DNA from: CAHJXG01 sp965277495
GTDB taxonomy: Bacteria; Pseudomonadota; Alphaproteobacteria; Acetobacterales; Acetobacteraceae
Direction: 5' to 3'
Assembly (NCBI GenBank): GCA_965277495.1
Contig: OZ255824.1
Coordinates: 1,488,001-1,552,000 of the forward strand
Length of the DNA stretch: 64,000 nucleotides
Shown: piece after piece, positions 52,947 to 61,996 of the stretch
Layout: every line of letters starts with the position of its first letter
How positions within the stretch are numbered: the stretch's first letter is position 1
The notes under the pieces: generated by a model
Told to the model about the DNA's origin: nothing
The model's input: only the letters and a program-made list of their open reading frames with translations
Database searches by the model: none
Position numbers and translations under genes: made by a program

Positions 52947-53525
52947 CTAGAAGTGGAACGCCAATGGCATGAAGAAGCCGATCGCCCCCATCCCGATCCC
53001 GCCGACCCCGAGCAGTATCGACACCACGCTGAGCACCGGCACGCCTGTCACGATCGAGGCCGAGGCGATGACGATCGCGATCTCGAACAGCGCCGCCGAA
53101 TACTCGTAAAAATGGTACTTCGCCATCGAGAGGTCGCGCTCCTCCTCCGAATGCCGGGCGCGTTCCGTCAGCTCCTTGCGGCCCTCGCCGGTGCTGGGCT
53201 CGCTCTCCCACCGGGCGGCAGTGTCGCGCCACGCCTTCTGCTGCGCCTCGATCGCGGCGCGCACGGCCGGGTCGGACGTGGTCGCCTTCTGCACCTCGGC
53301 CTGCTCGGACGCAGTCAGCACCGCAGTCTGGCGGATGGTGCGGGCCTGGAAGAACGCCCACAGGTTCGACGCCTGGACGTTCTGCGTGAGCACTTCGGTC
53401 TGCGAGCTTTTGGCCCCCGTCCCGACCAACGCCAGGAACAGCGCCAGGACGGCGATCAGCAGGGCCACCCGCTTGTCGCTCCCATGTTCCCCATGTGCGT
53501 GCTCGATATGCGCGTGTTCGCTCAT
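52947..53525 (-). CDS. DUF4337 membrane protein
   Basis: 192 residues. A His-rich N-terminus (SEHAHIEHAHGEHGS) could bind metal; one membrane helix (VALLIAVLALFLALVG) follows, then a coiled soluble region (residues about 45-135, with LWAFFQARTIRQTAVL), and two C-terminal helices (YSAALFEIAIVIASASI; VLSVVSILLGVGGIGMGAIGFFMPL). This matches DUF4337, a family of unknown function. No partner gene identified. Confidence 0.88.
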   Translation of the reverse strand: MSEHAHIEHAHGEHGSDKRVALLIAVLALFLALVGTGAKSSQTEVLTQNVQASNLWAFFQARTIRQTAVLTASEQAEVQKATTSDPAVRAAIEAQQKAWRDTAARWESEPSTGEGRKELTERARHSEEERDLSMAKYHFYEYSAALFEIAIVIASASIVTGVPVLSVVSILLGVGGIGMGAIGFFMPLAFHF

Positions 53526-53641
53526 TGTCGTCCCATGGCCAATAAGCGCCATTTTTCGCACGGATCGGGCCGCGGGGAAACTCGCCGTCCACCGCTGCCA
53601 AACAGTGGACGCGCCTCCGTCCCGGGCCTAGCATTTCCGCC

Positions 53642-54511
53642 ATGCCGATCGACCCCGACGCCCTGCTCCGCTTCCCGATCCCCGACGTCCGCCAGCGCCT
53701 GGCCGCACGGGACGCCATACTATACGCCCTCTCGATCGGGCTCGGGCAGGACCCGCTCGACACGCGGCAGCTCGCCTTCGTCGACCACCATCGCGGCCTG
53801 CGTGCCCTGCCCTTCATGGCCGTCGTGCTCGGGCATCCCGGGTTCTGGCTGGCCGATCCGCGCACCGGGGTGGACGCGGTGCGCCTGGTGCACGGCGAGC
53901 AGGGCATCGTCATCCACCGTCCGTTCCCGATCGGCGGCGAGGTCATCGGACGCACCCGCGTGACCGGCCTGGTGGACAAGGGACCCGGCCGCGGCGCGCT
54001 GCTTTACAGCGAAAAACTCGTGCTCGACGCCGCTGACGAAACCCTTTTGGCCACGACCACCAGCACGACCTTCCTGCGCGGCGACGGCGGCTTCGGCGGC
54101 GCATCCGGTCCTGTGCGCGCCCTGCATCCCGTGCCCGGCGCGCCTCCGGACCACGTCGTCGACCTGCCGACCCGGCCGGAGCAGGCGCTGCTGTATCGGC
54201 TGAACGGCGACGACAACCCGCTGCATGCAGACCCCGCGTTCGCCGCAGCCGCCGGGTTCCCGCGCCCGATCCTGCATGGGCTGTGCACCCTGGGCGTCGT
54301 CGGCCACGCCTTGCTGCGCACGCTCGGCGGCTACGACCCGGCCCGGTTCCATGCGCTCGACCTGCGCTTCTCGGCGCCCGTGTTCCCTGGCGAGACCATC
54401 CGCACCGAGATCTGGGACGACGGCGCATTCCAGGCCCGCGTGGTCGAGCGCGATGCCTTGGTGGTGAGCAACGGGCGCGCCGTATTCAAGCCGGGAACGG
54501 GGGAGGCATGA
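53642..54511 (+). CDS. MaoC-family (R)-specific enoyl-CoA hydratase, double hot-dog
   Basis: 289 residues: two hot-dog domains as in eukaryotic hydratase 2 of MFE-2. The N-terminal domain starts YALSIGLGQDPLD; the C-terminal domain carries the hydratase 2 motif YRLNGDDNPLHAD with Asp190 and His195 as the expected catalytic pair, then FPRPILHGLCTLG. Adds water across the trans-2-enoyl-CoA double bond to give the (R)-3-hydroxyacyl-CoA. First gene of a five-gene operon; GGGGGAGG at its end serves the next gene. Confidence 0.92.
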   Translation: MPIDPDALLRFPIPDVRQRLAARDAILYALSIGLGQDPLDTRQLAFVDHHRGLRALPFMAVVLGHPGFWLADPRTGVDAVRLVHGEQGIVIHRPFPIGGEVIGRTRVTGLVDKGPGRGALLYSEKLVLDAADETLLATTTSTTFLRGDGGFGGASGPVRALHPVPGAPPDHVVDLPTRPEQALLYRLNGDDNPLHADPAFAAAAGFPRPILHGLCTLGVVGHALLRTLGGYDPARFHALDLRFSAPVFPGETIRTEIWDDGAFQARVVERDALVVSNGRAVFKPGTGEA

Positions 54512-55416
54512 TGCTCGAAGGCAAAGTCGCGGTCGTCACCGGCGCGGGCGGCGGCATCGGCCGGGAGATCGCGGTGGCGATGGCCCTGGCCGGCGCATCC
54601 GTCGTGGTCAACGACATCGGCGCATCCCTGGCAGGCGACGGCCAGTCGTCGTCCCCCGCCGAGCAAACCCAGCAGATCATCGCCCAGCGCGGCGGCCGTG
54701 CGGTCATCAGCACCGAAAGCGTGTCGACCTGGGCGTCGGCGCAGCGCATCGTCCAGGCGGCGATGGACGGATTCGGCCGTGTCGACATCGTGGTGAACAA
54801 CGCCGGCATCCTGCGCGACGTCATCTTCCACAAGATGGCGCCGGAGGACTGGCTGCAGGTCATCGACGTGCACCTGAACGGCAGCTTCTTCGTCAGCCGC
54901 GCCGCAGCCGAACATTTCCGCGCCCAGGGCAGCGGCGCATACGTGCACATGACCAGCACGTCCGGCCTGGTGGGTAATTTCGGCCAGGCCAACTACTCCG
55001 CCGCCAAGCTCGGCATCACGGCGCTGTCGAAGTCCATTGCGCTCGACATGCGGCGCTTCGGCGTGCGCTCCAATTGCATCGCCCCGTTCGCCTGGAGCCG
55101 CATGACCAGCTCCATCCCGGCCGAAACGCCGGAACAGCAGGCCCGCGTCGCCAAGCTGCAGCAGATGACGCCCGACAAGAACGCGCCGCTGGCGGTGTTC
55201 CTGGCGTCCGACGCGGCCAGCGCCTTCACCGGCCAGATTTTCGCAACCCGCTACAACGAGATCTTCCTCATGAGCCAAAGCCGTCCGCTCCGTTCCGTGC
55301 ACCGCAGTGAGGGCTGGACCCCGGCATCCATCGCCGAGCACGCCGCCCCTGCCCTGCGCGCCAGCCTGCTGCCGCTCGACCGCAGCCAGGACGTGTTCGG
55401 CTGGGACCCCGTTTGA
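54511..55416 (+). CDS. Short-chain dehydrogenase, (3R)-hydroxyacyl-CoA dehydrogenase-like
   Basis: 301 residues. Cofactor motif TGAGGGIGREIAVAM, NNAG (IVVNNAGILRD), Ser in MTSTSG, active-site YxxxK in NYSAAKLG. The insertion VVVNDIGASLAGDGQSSSPAE and the long C-terminus are typical of the dehydrogenase domain of MFE-2 and FabG-like fatty acyl dehydrogenases, so it probably oxidises the product of the preceding hydratase. GGGGGAGG lies four bases upstream of the ATG at 54511; the ATG three bases earlier overlaps the maoC stop. Coupled on both sides. Confidence 0.9.
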   Translation: MLEGKVAVVTGAGGGIGREIAVAMALAGASVVVNDIGASLAGDGQSSSPAEQTQQIIAQRGGRAVISTESVSTWASAQRIVQAAMDGFGRVDIVVNNAGILRDVIFHKMAPEDWLQVIDVHLNGSFFVSRAAAEHFRAQGSGAYVHMTSTSGLVGNFGQANYSAAKLGITALSKSIALDMRRFGVRSNCIAPFAWSRMTSSIPAETPEQQARVAKLQQMTPDKNAPLAVFLASDAASAFTGQIFATRYNEIFLMSQSRPLRSVHRSEGWTPASIAEHAAPALRASLLPLDRSQDVFGWDPV

Positions 55417-56594
55417 TGGCGCCCGACATCATGGCGCCCAACACGGCGCTGCGCGACGACCATGCCGAAATCCGCGAGGAAGTGGGAAAACTCTGCGCCC
55501 GCTTCCCCGGCGAATACTGGCGCAAGCTGGACCAGGTGCGCGGCTACCCGACCGAGTTCGTGACCGCGCTGACTGAGGCCGGCTACCTGTCGGTGCTGAT
55601 CCCCGAGGAATACGGCGGCTCCGGCCTCGGCATCTCGGCCGCGGCGGCGATCCTGGAAACCGTGCAGGCGGCGGGCTGCAACGGCAGCGCCTGCCATGCG
55701 CAGATGTATACCATGGGCACGATCCTGCGGCATGGCTCAGTTGAGCAGAAACAGCGCTATTTGCCCAAGATCGCCAGCGGCGAGCTGCGCCTGCAGGCGT
55801 TCGGCGTGACCGAGCCAGCCAGCGGCACCGACACCACGGCGCTCCGCACCACCGCCCGGCGCGACAACGACGGCTACGTCGTCAACGGCCAGAAGATCTG
55901 GACCTCACGCGCCGAGCATTCCGACCTGATGCTGCTGCTCGCCCGCACCACGCCGCGCGACCAGGTCACGAAGAAGACCGAGGGCCTGTCCACCTTCATC
56001 GTCAACATGAAGGCGGCGCAGGGCATGACAATTCGCCCGATCCGCACCATGATGAACCACAACTCGTGCGAGGTGTTCTTCGACGAGATGCACATCCCGG
56101 CAGACAGCCTGCTGGGCGAGGAGGGCCGCGGGTTCCGCTACATCCTGGACGGCATGAACGCCGAGCGCCTGTTGATCGCCGCCGAGTGCATCGGCGACGC
56201 CAAGTGGTTCACCGCCAAGTCGGTGGCCTACGCCAACGACCGCAAGGTGTTCGGCCGCCCGATTGGCCAGAACCAGGGCATCTCGTTCCCCATCGCCAAG
56301 GCCTACGCCCAGATGCGCGCCGCCGAGCTGCTGGTTCGCGACGGGCTGGAGCGGTTCGAGGCCGGGCTGCCGTGCGGCGAGCAGGCCAACATGGCGAAGA
56401 TGCTGGCCGCCGACGCCGCCTGGGCCGCCGCCGAAGCCTGCATCCAAACCCATGGCGGCTTCGGCTTCGCCGAGGAGTACGACATCGAGCGGAAATACCG
56501 TGAGACCCGGCTGTATCAAGTCGCGCCGATCAGCACCAACCTCATTCTTTCCTACGTCGCCGAACACGTGCTCGGGATGCCGCGGTCGTACTGA
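55416..56594 (+). CDS. Acyl-CoA dehydrogenase
   Basis: 392 residues, flavoenzyme that introduces the alpha-beta double bond. The three-domain ACAD fold is evident: VTEPASGTDTTALRT (flavin-contacting), KIWTSRAEHSDLMLLLAR, NAERLLIAAECIGDAKW, and the C-terminal THGGFGFAEEYDIERKYRE in which Glu354 aligns with the catalytic base. The ATG overlaps the SDR stop (TGATG); a TTG start three bases earlier is possible. Coupled to the CoA-transferase gene downstream. Confidence 0.93.
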   Translation: MAPDIMAPNTALRDDHAEIREEVGKLCARFPGEYWRKLDQVRGYPTEFVTALTEAGYLSVLIPEEYGGSGLGISAAAAILETVQAAGCNGSACHAQMYTMGTILRHGSVEQKQRYLPKIASGELRLQAFGVTEPASGTDTTALRTTARRDNDGYVVNGQKIWTSRAEHSDLMLLLARTTPRDQVTKKTEGLSTFIVNMKAAQGMTIRPIRTMMNHNSCEVFFDEMHIPADSLLGEEGRGFRYILDGMNAERLLIAAECIGDAKWFTAKSVAYANDRKVFGRPIGQNQGISFPIAKAYAQMRAAELLVRDGLERFEAGLPCGEQANMAKMLAADAAWAAAEACIQTHGGFGFAEEYDIERKYRETRLYQVAPISTNLILSYVAEHVLGMPRSY

Positions 56595-57724
56595 TGGGAG
56601 CGTTGGACGGCCTGCTTGTGCTCAGCCTCGAACAGGCCGTCGCCGCGCCGTATTGCAGCTCGCGCCTTGCGGACGCCGGCGCGCGGGTCATCAAGGTCGA
56701 GCGTCCGGAGGGCGACTTCGCCCGTGGCTACGACGCGGCGGTGCATGGGCAGTCCAGCTACTTCGTATGGCTGAACCGCGGCAAGCAAAGCCTGGTGGCC
56801 GACATCAAGGACCCTGCCGACGCGGCGCTGCTGCATCGTATCCTGGCGCGGGCGGACGTGTTCATCCAGAACCTGGCGCCAGGTGCCGCGGACCGCGCCG
56901 GGTTCGGCAGCGCCGAGCTTCGCGCCCGCCATCCGCGCCTGGTCACCGTGGACATCAGCGGCTACGGCTCCGGCCACGACTACACAGCCATGAAAGCCTA
57001 CGACCTGCTGGTCCAGGCCGAAAGCGGGCTCGCCTCCATTACCGGGCACCCCGCCGGGCCAGGCCGCGTCGGCGTGAGCGCGTGCGACATCGCCTGCGGC
57101 ATGGCGGCGCACGCGGCGGTGCTGGAGGCGCTGATCGCCCGCGGCGTCAATGGCCAGGGCCGCAGCTTGGCGTGCAGCCTGTTCGACGGCATGGCGGATT
57201 GGATGACCGTGCCGCTGCTCTACACCGAGGGCACCGGACGCGTGCCGCTACGCCTCGGATTGGCGCATCCCTCCATCTGCCCGTATGGCGCATTCGCCAC
57301 CGCGGACGGCGCGCTGGTGCTGATCTCCATCCAGAACGAGCGGGAATGGGCCAACTTCTGCACCGTGTTCCTGGAGGAACCCGGCCTCATCTCCGCGGAC
57401 GGATTTGGCAGCAACACCGTCCGCGTCGCCAACCGCCCGGCGGTCGACGCAACCATCGCCGCCGCGTTCGGACGCCTGTCCCGCGACGCCGCCGCCGCCC
57501 GGCTGCGCGCGGCCAACGTCGCCTACGGCTTCGTGAACGACGTGCCGGCGCTCGCCCACCACCCTGCCCTGCGCCGCACCGCCGTGCAGACCCCCGGCGG
57601 CCCCGTGCAGCTCGTCGCGCCGCCGGTCATCCTGGATGGCCAGGCGCCGACGCTCGGGCCGGTGCCAGGCATCGGCGAGCACTCGGCGCGTATCCGCAGC
57701 GAATTCAACGCACAGGCAGCATGA
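56594..57724 (+). CDS. Class III CoA-transferase (CaiB/BaiF family)
   Basis: 376 residues. Family features: LEQAVAAPYCSSRLADAGARVIKVERPEGD at the N-terminus, DIKDPADAALL, and the catalytic aspartate Asp137 in MKAYDLLVQAESGL, followed by TGHPAGPGRVGVSACDIACGM. Moves CoA between carboxylic acids, and so would activate or exchange CoA on the acid intermediates of this operon. Start overlaps the acyl-CoA dehydrogenase stop (TGATG); its stop overlaps the next start (ATGA). Confidence 0.92.
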   Translation: MGALDGLLVLSLEQAVAAPYCSSRLADAGARVIKVERPEGDFARGYDAAVHGQSSYFVWLNRGKQSLVADIKDPADAALLHRILARADVFIQNLAPGAADRAGFGSAELRARHPRLVTVDISGYGSGHDYTAMKAYDLLVQAESGLASITGHPAGPGRVGVSACDIACGMAAHAAVLEALIARGVNGQGRSLACSLFDGMADWMTVPLLYTEGTGRVPLRLGLAHPSICPYGAFATADGALVLISIQNEREWANFCTVFLEEPGLISADGFGSNTVRVANRPAVDATIAAAFGRLSRDAAAARLRAANVAYGFVNDVPALAHHPALRRTAVQTPGGPVQLVAPPVILDGQAPTLGPVPGIGEHSARIRSEFNAQAA

Positions 57725-59169
57725 TGGACGATTTCGACCTGGTAATCCGCGGCGGCACGGTGGTGACGGCGTCCGAGCAGTTCCGCGCCGATGTCGGCAT
57801 CCGGGCCGGGCGCATCGAGGCCGTCGGCACCAACCTCTCCGGCGGCCGCACGCTAGACGCGGGCGGCCTGTTGGTCATGCCGGGCGGCGTCGACACCCAT
57901 TGCCATATCGAGCAACTGCAAGCCGGCGGCGGCGCGGACGAGGAGACCTGGGAAACCGGCAGCCGCAGCGCCTTGGCCGGCGGCACCACCAGCGTCGTCA
58001 GCTTCTCGACCCAGTTCAAGGGCCGGGCCATCGGACCGTCATTGGCCGAATACCACCGGCGCGCCAGGCAGGCGATGGTCGACTACGCCTTCCACCAGAT
58101 CGTCACCGACCCAACCGACGCCGTATTGGCCGAGCTGCCCGGCATCATCGCCGGCGGCGTGCGCAGCCTGAAGGTGTTCCTGACCTATGACCCCTTGCGG
58201 CTCGACGACCGGCAATACCTCCGCGTGCTGGCCGCCGCCCGCCGTCATGGGGCGCTGGTGACGGTGCATTGCGAGAACTACGACGCCATTGGCTGGATGA
58301 CCGACGCCCTGCTCGCCGCCGGCTTGGTTGCGCCGAAATACCACGCCTGGTCCCGCCCGCCCGTCTTGGAGCGCGAGGCCACGCACCGCGCCATCGCGCT
58401 GGCCGAACTGGTGGACCAGCCGATCCAAATCTTCCATGTGTCGTGCCCGGAAGCAGCCGACGAGATCGCCCGCGCCCGGGCGCGCGGGCTGCATGTCTGG
58501 GGCGAGACCTGCCCGCAGTATTTCGTGCTGTCCGCCGTCGACATGGACCGCCCGGGGTTCGAAGGCGCGAAGTTCATGTGCAGCCCGGCCCCACGCGACG
58601 CTGCCGCGACCGCCGGGCTGTGGGAGGCGATCCGGCTGGGCACGCTCGACGTCGTGAGCAGCGACCATAGCGGCTGGAGCTATGGCAACGCGCGCGGCAA
58701 GCAACTGAACGGCGTCGACGCGAACTTCCGCGACATCCCGAACGGCGTGCCGGGCCTGGCCAGCCGGCCGCCGATCCTGTTCAGCGAGGGCGTCGCGTCC
58801 GGGCGCATCACCGCCAGCGATTTCGTGCGCCTGACCGCAACGCAGCCGGCCCGGCTGTTCGGCCTGCATCCCAAGAAGGGCAGCGTCATGCCCGGCGCCG
58901 ATGCCGACCTGGTGCTGTGGGACCCGGCGCGGCGCACCACCATCACCAACGAGCTGATGCAGCACACGATCGACTACACGCCTTACGAGGGCCTGGCCGT
59001 CACCGGCTGGCCCGTGGCGACGGTCCGCCGCGGCGAGGTCGTGATGCAGGATGGCCGCGTCCAGGCGGAACCCGGCAGCGGGCGCTACCTTCCGGTCGGC
59101 CCCTACCCGATGATCGCGCCGCGCGGGGTGCTGGCCAACGGCTTTGATCCTTCCGCCGCTTGTTCCTGA
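57721..59169 (+). CDS. Dihydropyrimidinase/D-hydantoinase-like cyclic amidohydrolase
   Basis: 482 residues, amidohydrolase-fold enzyme with a binuclear metal site: His60 and His62 (DTHCHIEQ), carbamylated Lys151 (LKVFLTYD), His183 (TVHCEN), His239 (IFHVSC) and Asp315 (SSDHSGW) are all present, so it should be active on cyclic amides (hydantoins, dihydropyrimidines or imides). Start codon choice is between two adjacent ATGs; the first overlaps the CoA-transferase stop. The frame is open much further upstream, but that part is a shadow. Its coupling to acyl-CoA genes is unusual, since hydantoinases usually sit with carbamoylases or transporters. Confidence 0.9.
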   Translation: MMDDFDLVIRGGTVVTASEQFRADVGIRAGRIEAVGTNLSGGRTLDAGGLLVMPGGVDTHCHIEQLQAGGGADEETWETGSRSALAGGTTSVVSFSTQFKGRAIGPSLAEYHRRARQAMVDYAFHQIVTDPTDAVLAELPGIIAGGVRSLKVFLTYDPLRLDDRQYLRVLAAARRHGALVTVHCENYDAIGWMTDALLAAGLVAPKYHAWSRPPVLEREATHRAIALAELVDQPIQIFHVSCPEAADEIARARARGLHVWGETCPQYFVLSAVDMDRPGFEGAKFMCSPAPRDAAATAGLWEAIRLGTLDVVSSDHSGWSYGNARGKQLNGVDANFRDIPNGVPGLASRPPILFSEGVASGRITASDFVRLTATQPARLFGLHPKKGSVMPGADADLVLWDPARRTTITNELMQHTIDYTPYEGLAVTGWPVATVRRGEVVMQDGRVQAEPGSGRYLPVGPYPMIAPRGVLANGFDPSAACS

Positions 59170-59176
59170 GCTTGAA

Positions 59177-59202
59177 CCGGCCAATATGACCGTCATGGCC
59201 GG
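59177..59202. promoter_or_regulatory. Nested palindrome downstream of the catabolic operon
   Basis: CCGGCCA...TGGCCGG arms enclose an inner ATGAC/GTCAT repeat. It begins seven bases after the stop of the hydantoinase-like gene and ends 15 bases before the next ATG. It could be an operator of the next gene or an attenuation hairpin. No T-run follows, so an intrinsic terminator is unlikely. Confidence 0.3.
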
Positions 59203-59217
59203 AGCACGGAGGCCCGC

Positions 59218-59502
59218 ATGAGCGCGGTGATCGAGTTCAAGCACCGCAAGGACGACACGCTGTGGGCGGTGATGGCCTCGGTCGGTCGTGCGACCCGGGT
59301 GGCGGAGATTTTCCCGAGCCGCGAGCGGGCCTTGGCCGACCGTGCCTGGCGCGAGCAACAAATCCGTGCGTATGCCAGCCTGCTGCAATCCTGCCGCCAG
59401 CCCGCCCCGCATTACAGCGTGGCGCCGATCCGCCCGGCGGATTTGCCGCGCGCTTGGAAGCCGCTCCCGGCGCTTGGCTTCCTGCGCGGGCAGTTCATTT
59501 AG
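59218..59502 (+). CDS. Small hypothetical protein (94 aa)
   Basis: 94 residues, with GGAGG five bases before the ATG. The start SAVIEFKHRKDDTLWAVMASVGRATRVAEIF is followed by a basic helical stretch RALADRAWREQQIRAYASLL and a Pro-rich tail; no membrane segment, signal peptide or recognised domain. Not clearly part of the preceding operon, because a palindrome intervenes. It lies tail to tail with recG, whose gene begins 36 bases beyond. Confidence 0.65.
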   Translation: MSAVIEFKHRKDDTLWAVMASVGRATRVAEIFPSRERALADRAWREQQIRAYASLLQSCRQPAPHYSVAPIRPADLPRAWKPLPALGFLRGQFI

Positions 59503-59538
59503 CGCCAGCGAACACATCCAAATCCGTCCATCGGCATA

Positions 59539-61617
59539 CTATCCAGACCCCAGCGTCCGCAGCCCCGCCCCGCGGTCAAACAGCCGCAGCAACCGCACCA
59601 CCGCTTGCCCCCGCGCGCTCTCCAGCCGCGGGTCCCGGTCCAGCAGCACCGCCGCATCCCGGTTCGCCATCTGCAGCAGCCCCTCATGCTGCGCCGGGTC
59701 CGCCAGGCGGAACCCCGGCAGCCCAGACTGCCGCTTGCCCAGCAAATCCCCCCCGCCGCGTATCCGGAAATCCTCGTCCGCGATCAAAAACCCGTCCTCG
59801 GTGTCCTTCAGCAACGTCAGCCGCCGCCGCATGGTGTCCGTCAGCCCATCATCATGCAGCAGCAGACAAAAGCTCTGCGCCTCTCCCCGCCCCACCCGGC
59901 CGCGCAACTGGTGCAACTGCGCCAGGCCGAAGCGTTCGGCGTGCTCGATCACCATGATGCTGGCCTCCGGCACGTCGACCCCCACCTCGATCACCGTCGT
60001 CGCCACCAGCAGCCGGATGCGCCCGCTGGCAAAATCCGCCAGCGCACCATCCCGCGCCGCCGCCTCCATCTGCCCGTGCACCAGCCCTACGCGCGCACCG
60101 AACCGCGCCTGCAGCGCTGCTGACCGCGCCTCCGCCGCCGCCAGGTCGATCAGCTCGCTCTCCGACACCATCGGGCACACCCAATACACCCGCTCCCCCC
60201 GGTCGAGCGCCCGGCTGATGCCGTCCACCACGTCGCCCTGCGTCGCCAGGGAGTGCACCGTCGTGCGGATCGGCTTGCGCCCGGACGGCTTCTCCAGCAG
60301 ACGGCTCACCTCCATCTCGCCCCATTGCGTCAGCAGCAGGGTGCGCGGGATCGGGGTCGCGGTCATCACCAGCACGTCGGGCCTGGCTCCCTTGCTCCCC
60401 AGCAACAACCGCTGATCGACGCCGAACCGGTGCTGCTCGTCGATGACGGCGAGCGCCAGGTCGTGGTAGGCGACGGCGTCCTGGAACAGCGCATGGGTGC
60501 CGACCACCAGCTTGACCCGGCCATTCGCAATGCCGATCAGCGCATTTCGCCGCGCCACCCCCTTCACCGATCCGGTCAGCAGCTCGACCGGCACCGGCGA
60601 CAGCCGAGACAGCGTGCGGAAATGCTGTTTCGCCAACACCTCGGTCGGCGCCATCAATGCGGCCTGCGCCCCGGCCTCCGCGGCGCGCAGCATCGCCAGC
60701 AGCGCCACCAGCGTCTTCCCCGAACCCACGTCGCCCTGCAGCAGCCGCAACATGCGGTGCGGCGCCGCCAGGTCGGCGTCGATTTCGGCCAAAGCCTGAT
60801 GTTGCGACGGCGTTGGGGTGAAGGCGAACCGCTCCAGCGTCTGCGTCCGCAAATGCCCGTCGCCGGTCAGCGAACGGCCGGGCCGGTGCCGCTCGCGCTG
60901 CCGCATCCAGGCCATCGCGACCTGGTGCGCCAGCAGCTCGTCATAGGCCAGGCGTTGGCGCGGCAGGTCGCCCGGCGGCGCATCCGGCTGCTGCACCGCC
61001 CGCAGCGCATCGCGGAAACCCGGCCAGCCCTCGCGCCGCATCAACGCTGGGTCGTGCCACTCGTCGAGCTCCGGCACCCGGTCGAGCGCGTGCCGCATGG
61101 CGCTGCGGAGCTGGCCCGGGAACAGCCCGGCGGTCAGCGGCCACACCGGCTCGATCCCCGGCAGCAGGCTGGCGTGCTGGGCCGGCACCACATGGTCCGG
61201 CTTCGGCATCGTCAGGCGGTCGGCAAAGCCCTCCAGCTTGCCGGACACCACCAGCTTGGCGCCGGGCAGCAGCGAGCGCGGCGGCGGGCGGCCGAAATAC
61301 ACCAGGTCCATGAACCCGGTGCCGTCGGTGCAGACCACGCGCCACGGCTGCCGCGGCGTCTCCGGCGCGTCCTGCCGCACCACCTCGACGGCGAGGGTCG
61401 CGACCTGGCCGGGCTGCGCCGTGCGGATCGTCGGGCGGCTGCGGCGGTCCATGTAGGAGTCCGGCATATGGAACAGCAGGTCCAGCACGCGCGGCCCGCC
61501 GGCGACGCGCTCGATCAGCTTTGCCAACGCTGGCCCCACGCCGCGCAGCTCGGTCACCGGGGCCAGGAGTGTGGCAATGGGGTCGCCGGTCGCAGGCGTT
61601 GAAGGGCTCGATGACAT
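59539..61617 (-). CDS. recG: ATP-dependent DNA helicase RecG
   Basis: Branch-migration helicase that acts on stalled forks and Holliday junctions. 692 residues, usual length. N-terminal wedge domain with an OB fold, then helicase motifs: Walker A GDVGSGKTLVALL, APTEVLAKQH, motif II IDEQHRFGV, MTATPIPRTL, and C-terminal TTVIEVGVDVPEAS and HQLRGRVGRG. The frame is open 54 codons beyond the ATG used, but this start is where family members begin. Divergent from sdhE-mfd, an arrangement shared by many alphaproteobacteria. Confidence 0.96.
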   Translation of the reverse strand: MSSSPSTPATGDPIATLLAPVTELRGVGPALAKLIERVAGGPRVLDLLFHMPDSYMDRRSRPTIRTAQPGQVATLAVEVVRQDAPETPRQPWRVVCTDGTGFMDLVYFGRPPPRSLLPGAKLVVSGKLEGFADRLTMPKPDHVVPAQHASLLPGIEPVWPLTAGLFPGQLRSAMRHALDRVPELDEWHDPALMRREGWPGFRDALRAVQQPDAPPGDLPRQRLAYDELLAHQVAMAWMRQRERHRPGRSLTGDGHLRTQTLERFAFTPTPSQHQALAEIDADLAAPHRMLRLLQGDVGSGKTLVALLAMLRAAEAGAQAALMAPTEVLAKQHFRTLSRLSPVPVELLTGSVKGVARRNALIGIANGRVKLVVGTHALFQDAVAYHDLALAVIDEQHRFGVDQRLLLGSKGARPDVLVMTATPIPRTLLLTQWGEMEVSRLLEKPSGRKPIRTTVHSLATQGDVVDGISRALDRGERVYWVCPMVSESELIDLAAAEARSAALQARFGARVGLVHGQMEAAARDGALADFASGRIRLLVATTVIEVGVDVPEASIMVIEHAERFGLAQLHQLRGRVGRGEAQSFCLLLHDDGLTDTMRRRLTLLKDTEDGFLIADEDFRIRGGGDLLGKRQSGLPGFRLADPAQHEGLLQMANRDAAVLLDRDPRLESARGQAVVRLLRLFDRGAGLRTLGSG

Positions 61618-61690
61618 GCTTGATGACACTGGCGGGCTGACTTTGCTGGGGGTCGCCGCTATATGACAGCCCGTTGCCGGGGACCCAAGT

Positions 61691-61996
61691 GTGCAGAATA
61701 CCGCGACCGACCAACCACTCGACGCCCCAATGGACAGCCGGCGCCGCCGCATCCTGTTCCGCGCCACCCACCGCGGCACCTATGAGAACGACATCCTGAT
61801 CGGCGGCTTCGTGCGCGCCCGGCTCACGCGGTTCACCGAGGCCGACCTCGACGCGCTGGAGGAAGTGATGGAGCTGCCCGACGCCATGCTGGCCGATTGG
61901 CTCACCGGACGGCAGCCGATCCCGGCGGACTGCGACACCCCCATGCTGCGCGCCATTCGCCAGGCGGCCGAGGACGGGGAGGGCCAGCCGAAATGA
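61691..61996 (+). CDS. sdhE: Succinate dehydrogenase assembly factor SdhE (FAD assembly)
   Basis: 101 residues, SdhE/Sdh5 family, which promotes covalent flavinylation of SdhA. The family motif appears as HRGTYENDILIGGF, with RGxxE conserved, and the FTEADLDALEEVMELPDAMLADWLTGRQPIP region forms the helical bundle. A GTG start is used, with GGGGA seven bases upstream; an ATG 13 codons in lacks a ribosome site. Its stop overlaps the mfd start (ATGA). sdhE-mfd pairing is common in alphaproteobacteria. Confidence 0.93.
   Translation: MQNTATDQPLDAPMDSRRRRILFRATHRGTYENDILIGGFVRARLTRFTEADLDALEEVMELPDAMLADWLTGRQPIPADCDTPMLRAIRQAAEDGEGQPK

Noticed and set aside
56263..57720. Long extension of the hydantoinase-like frame upstream through the CoA-transferase gene
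   Set aside because: The translated extension is Arg/Pro-rich shadow sequence; the family starts at the ATG overlapping the CoA-transferase stop.
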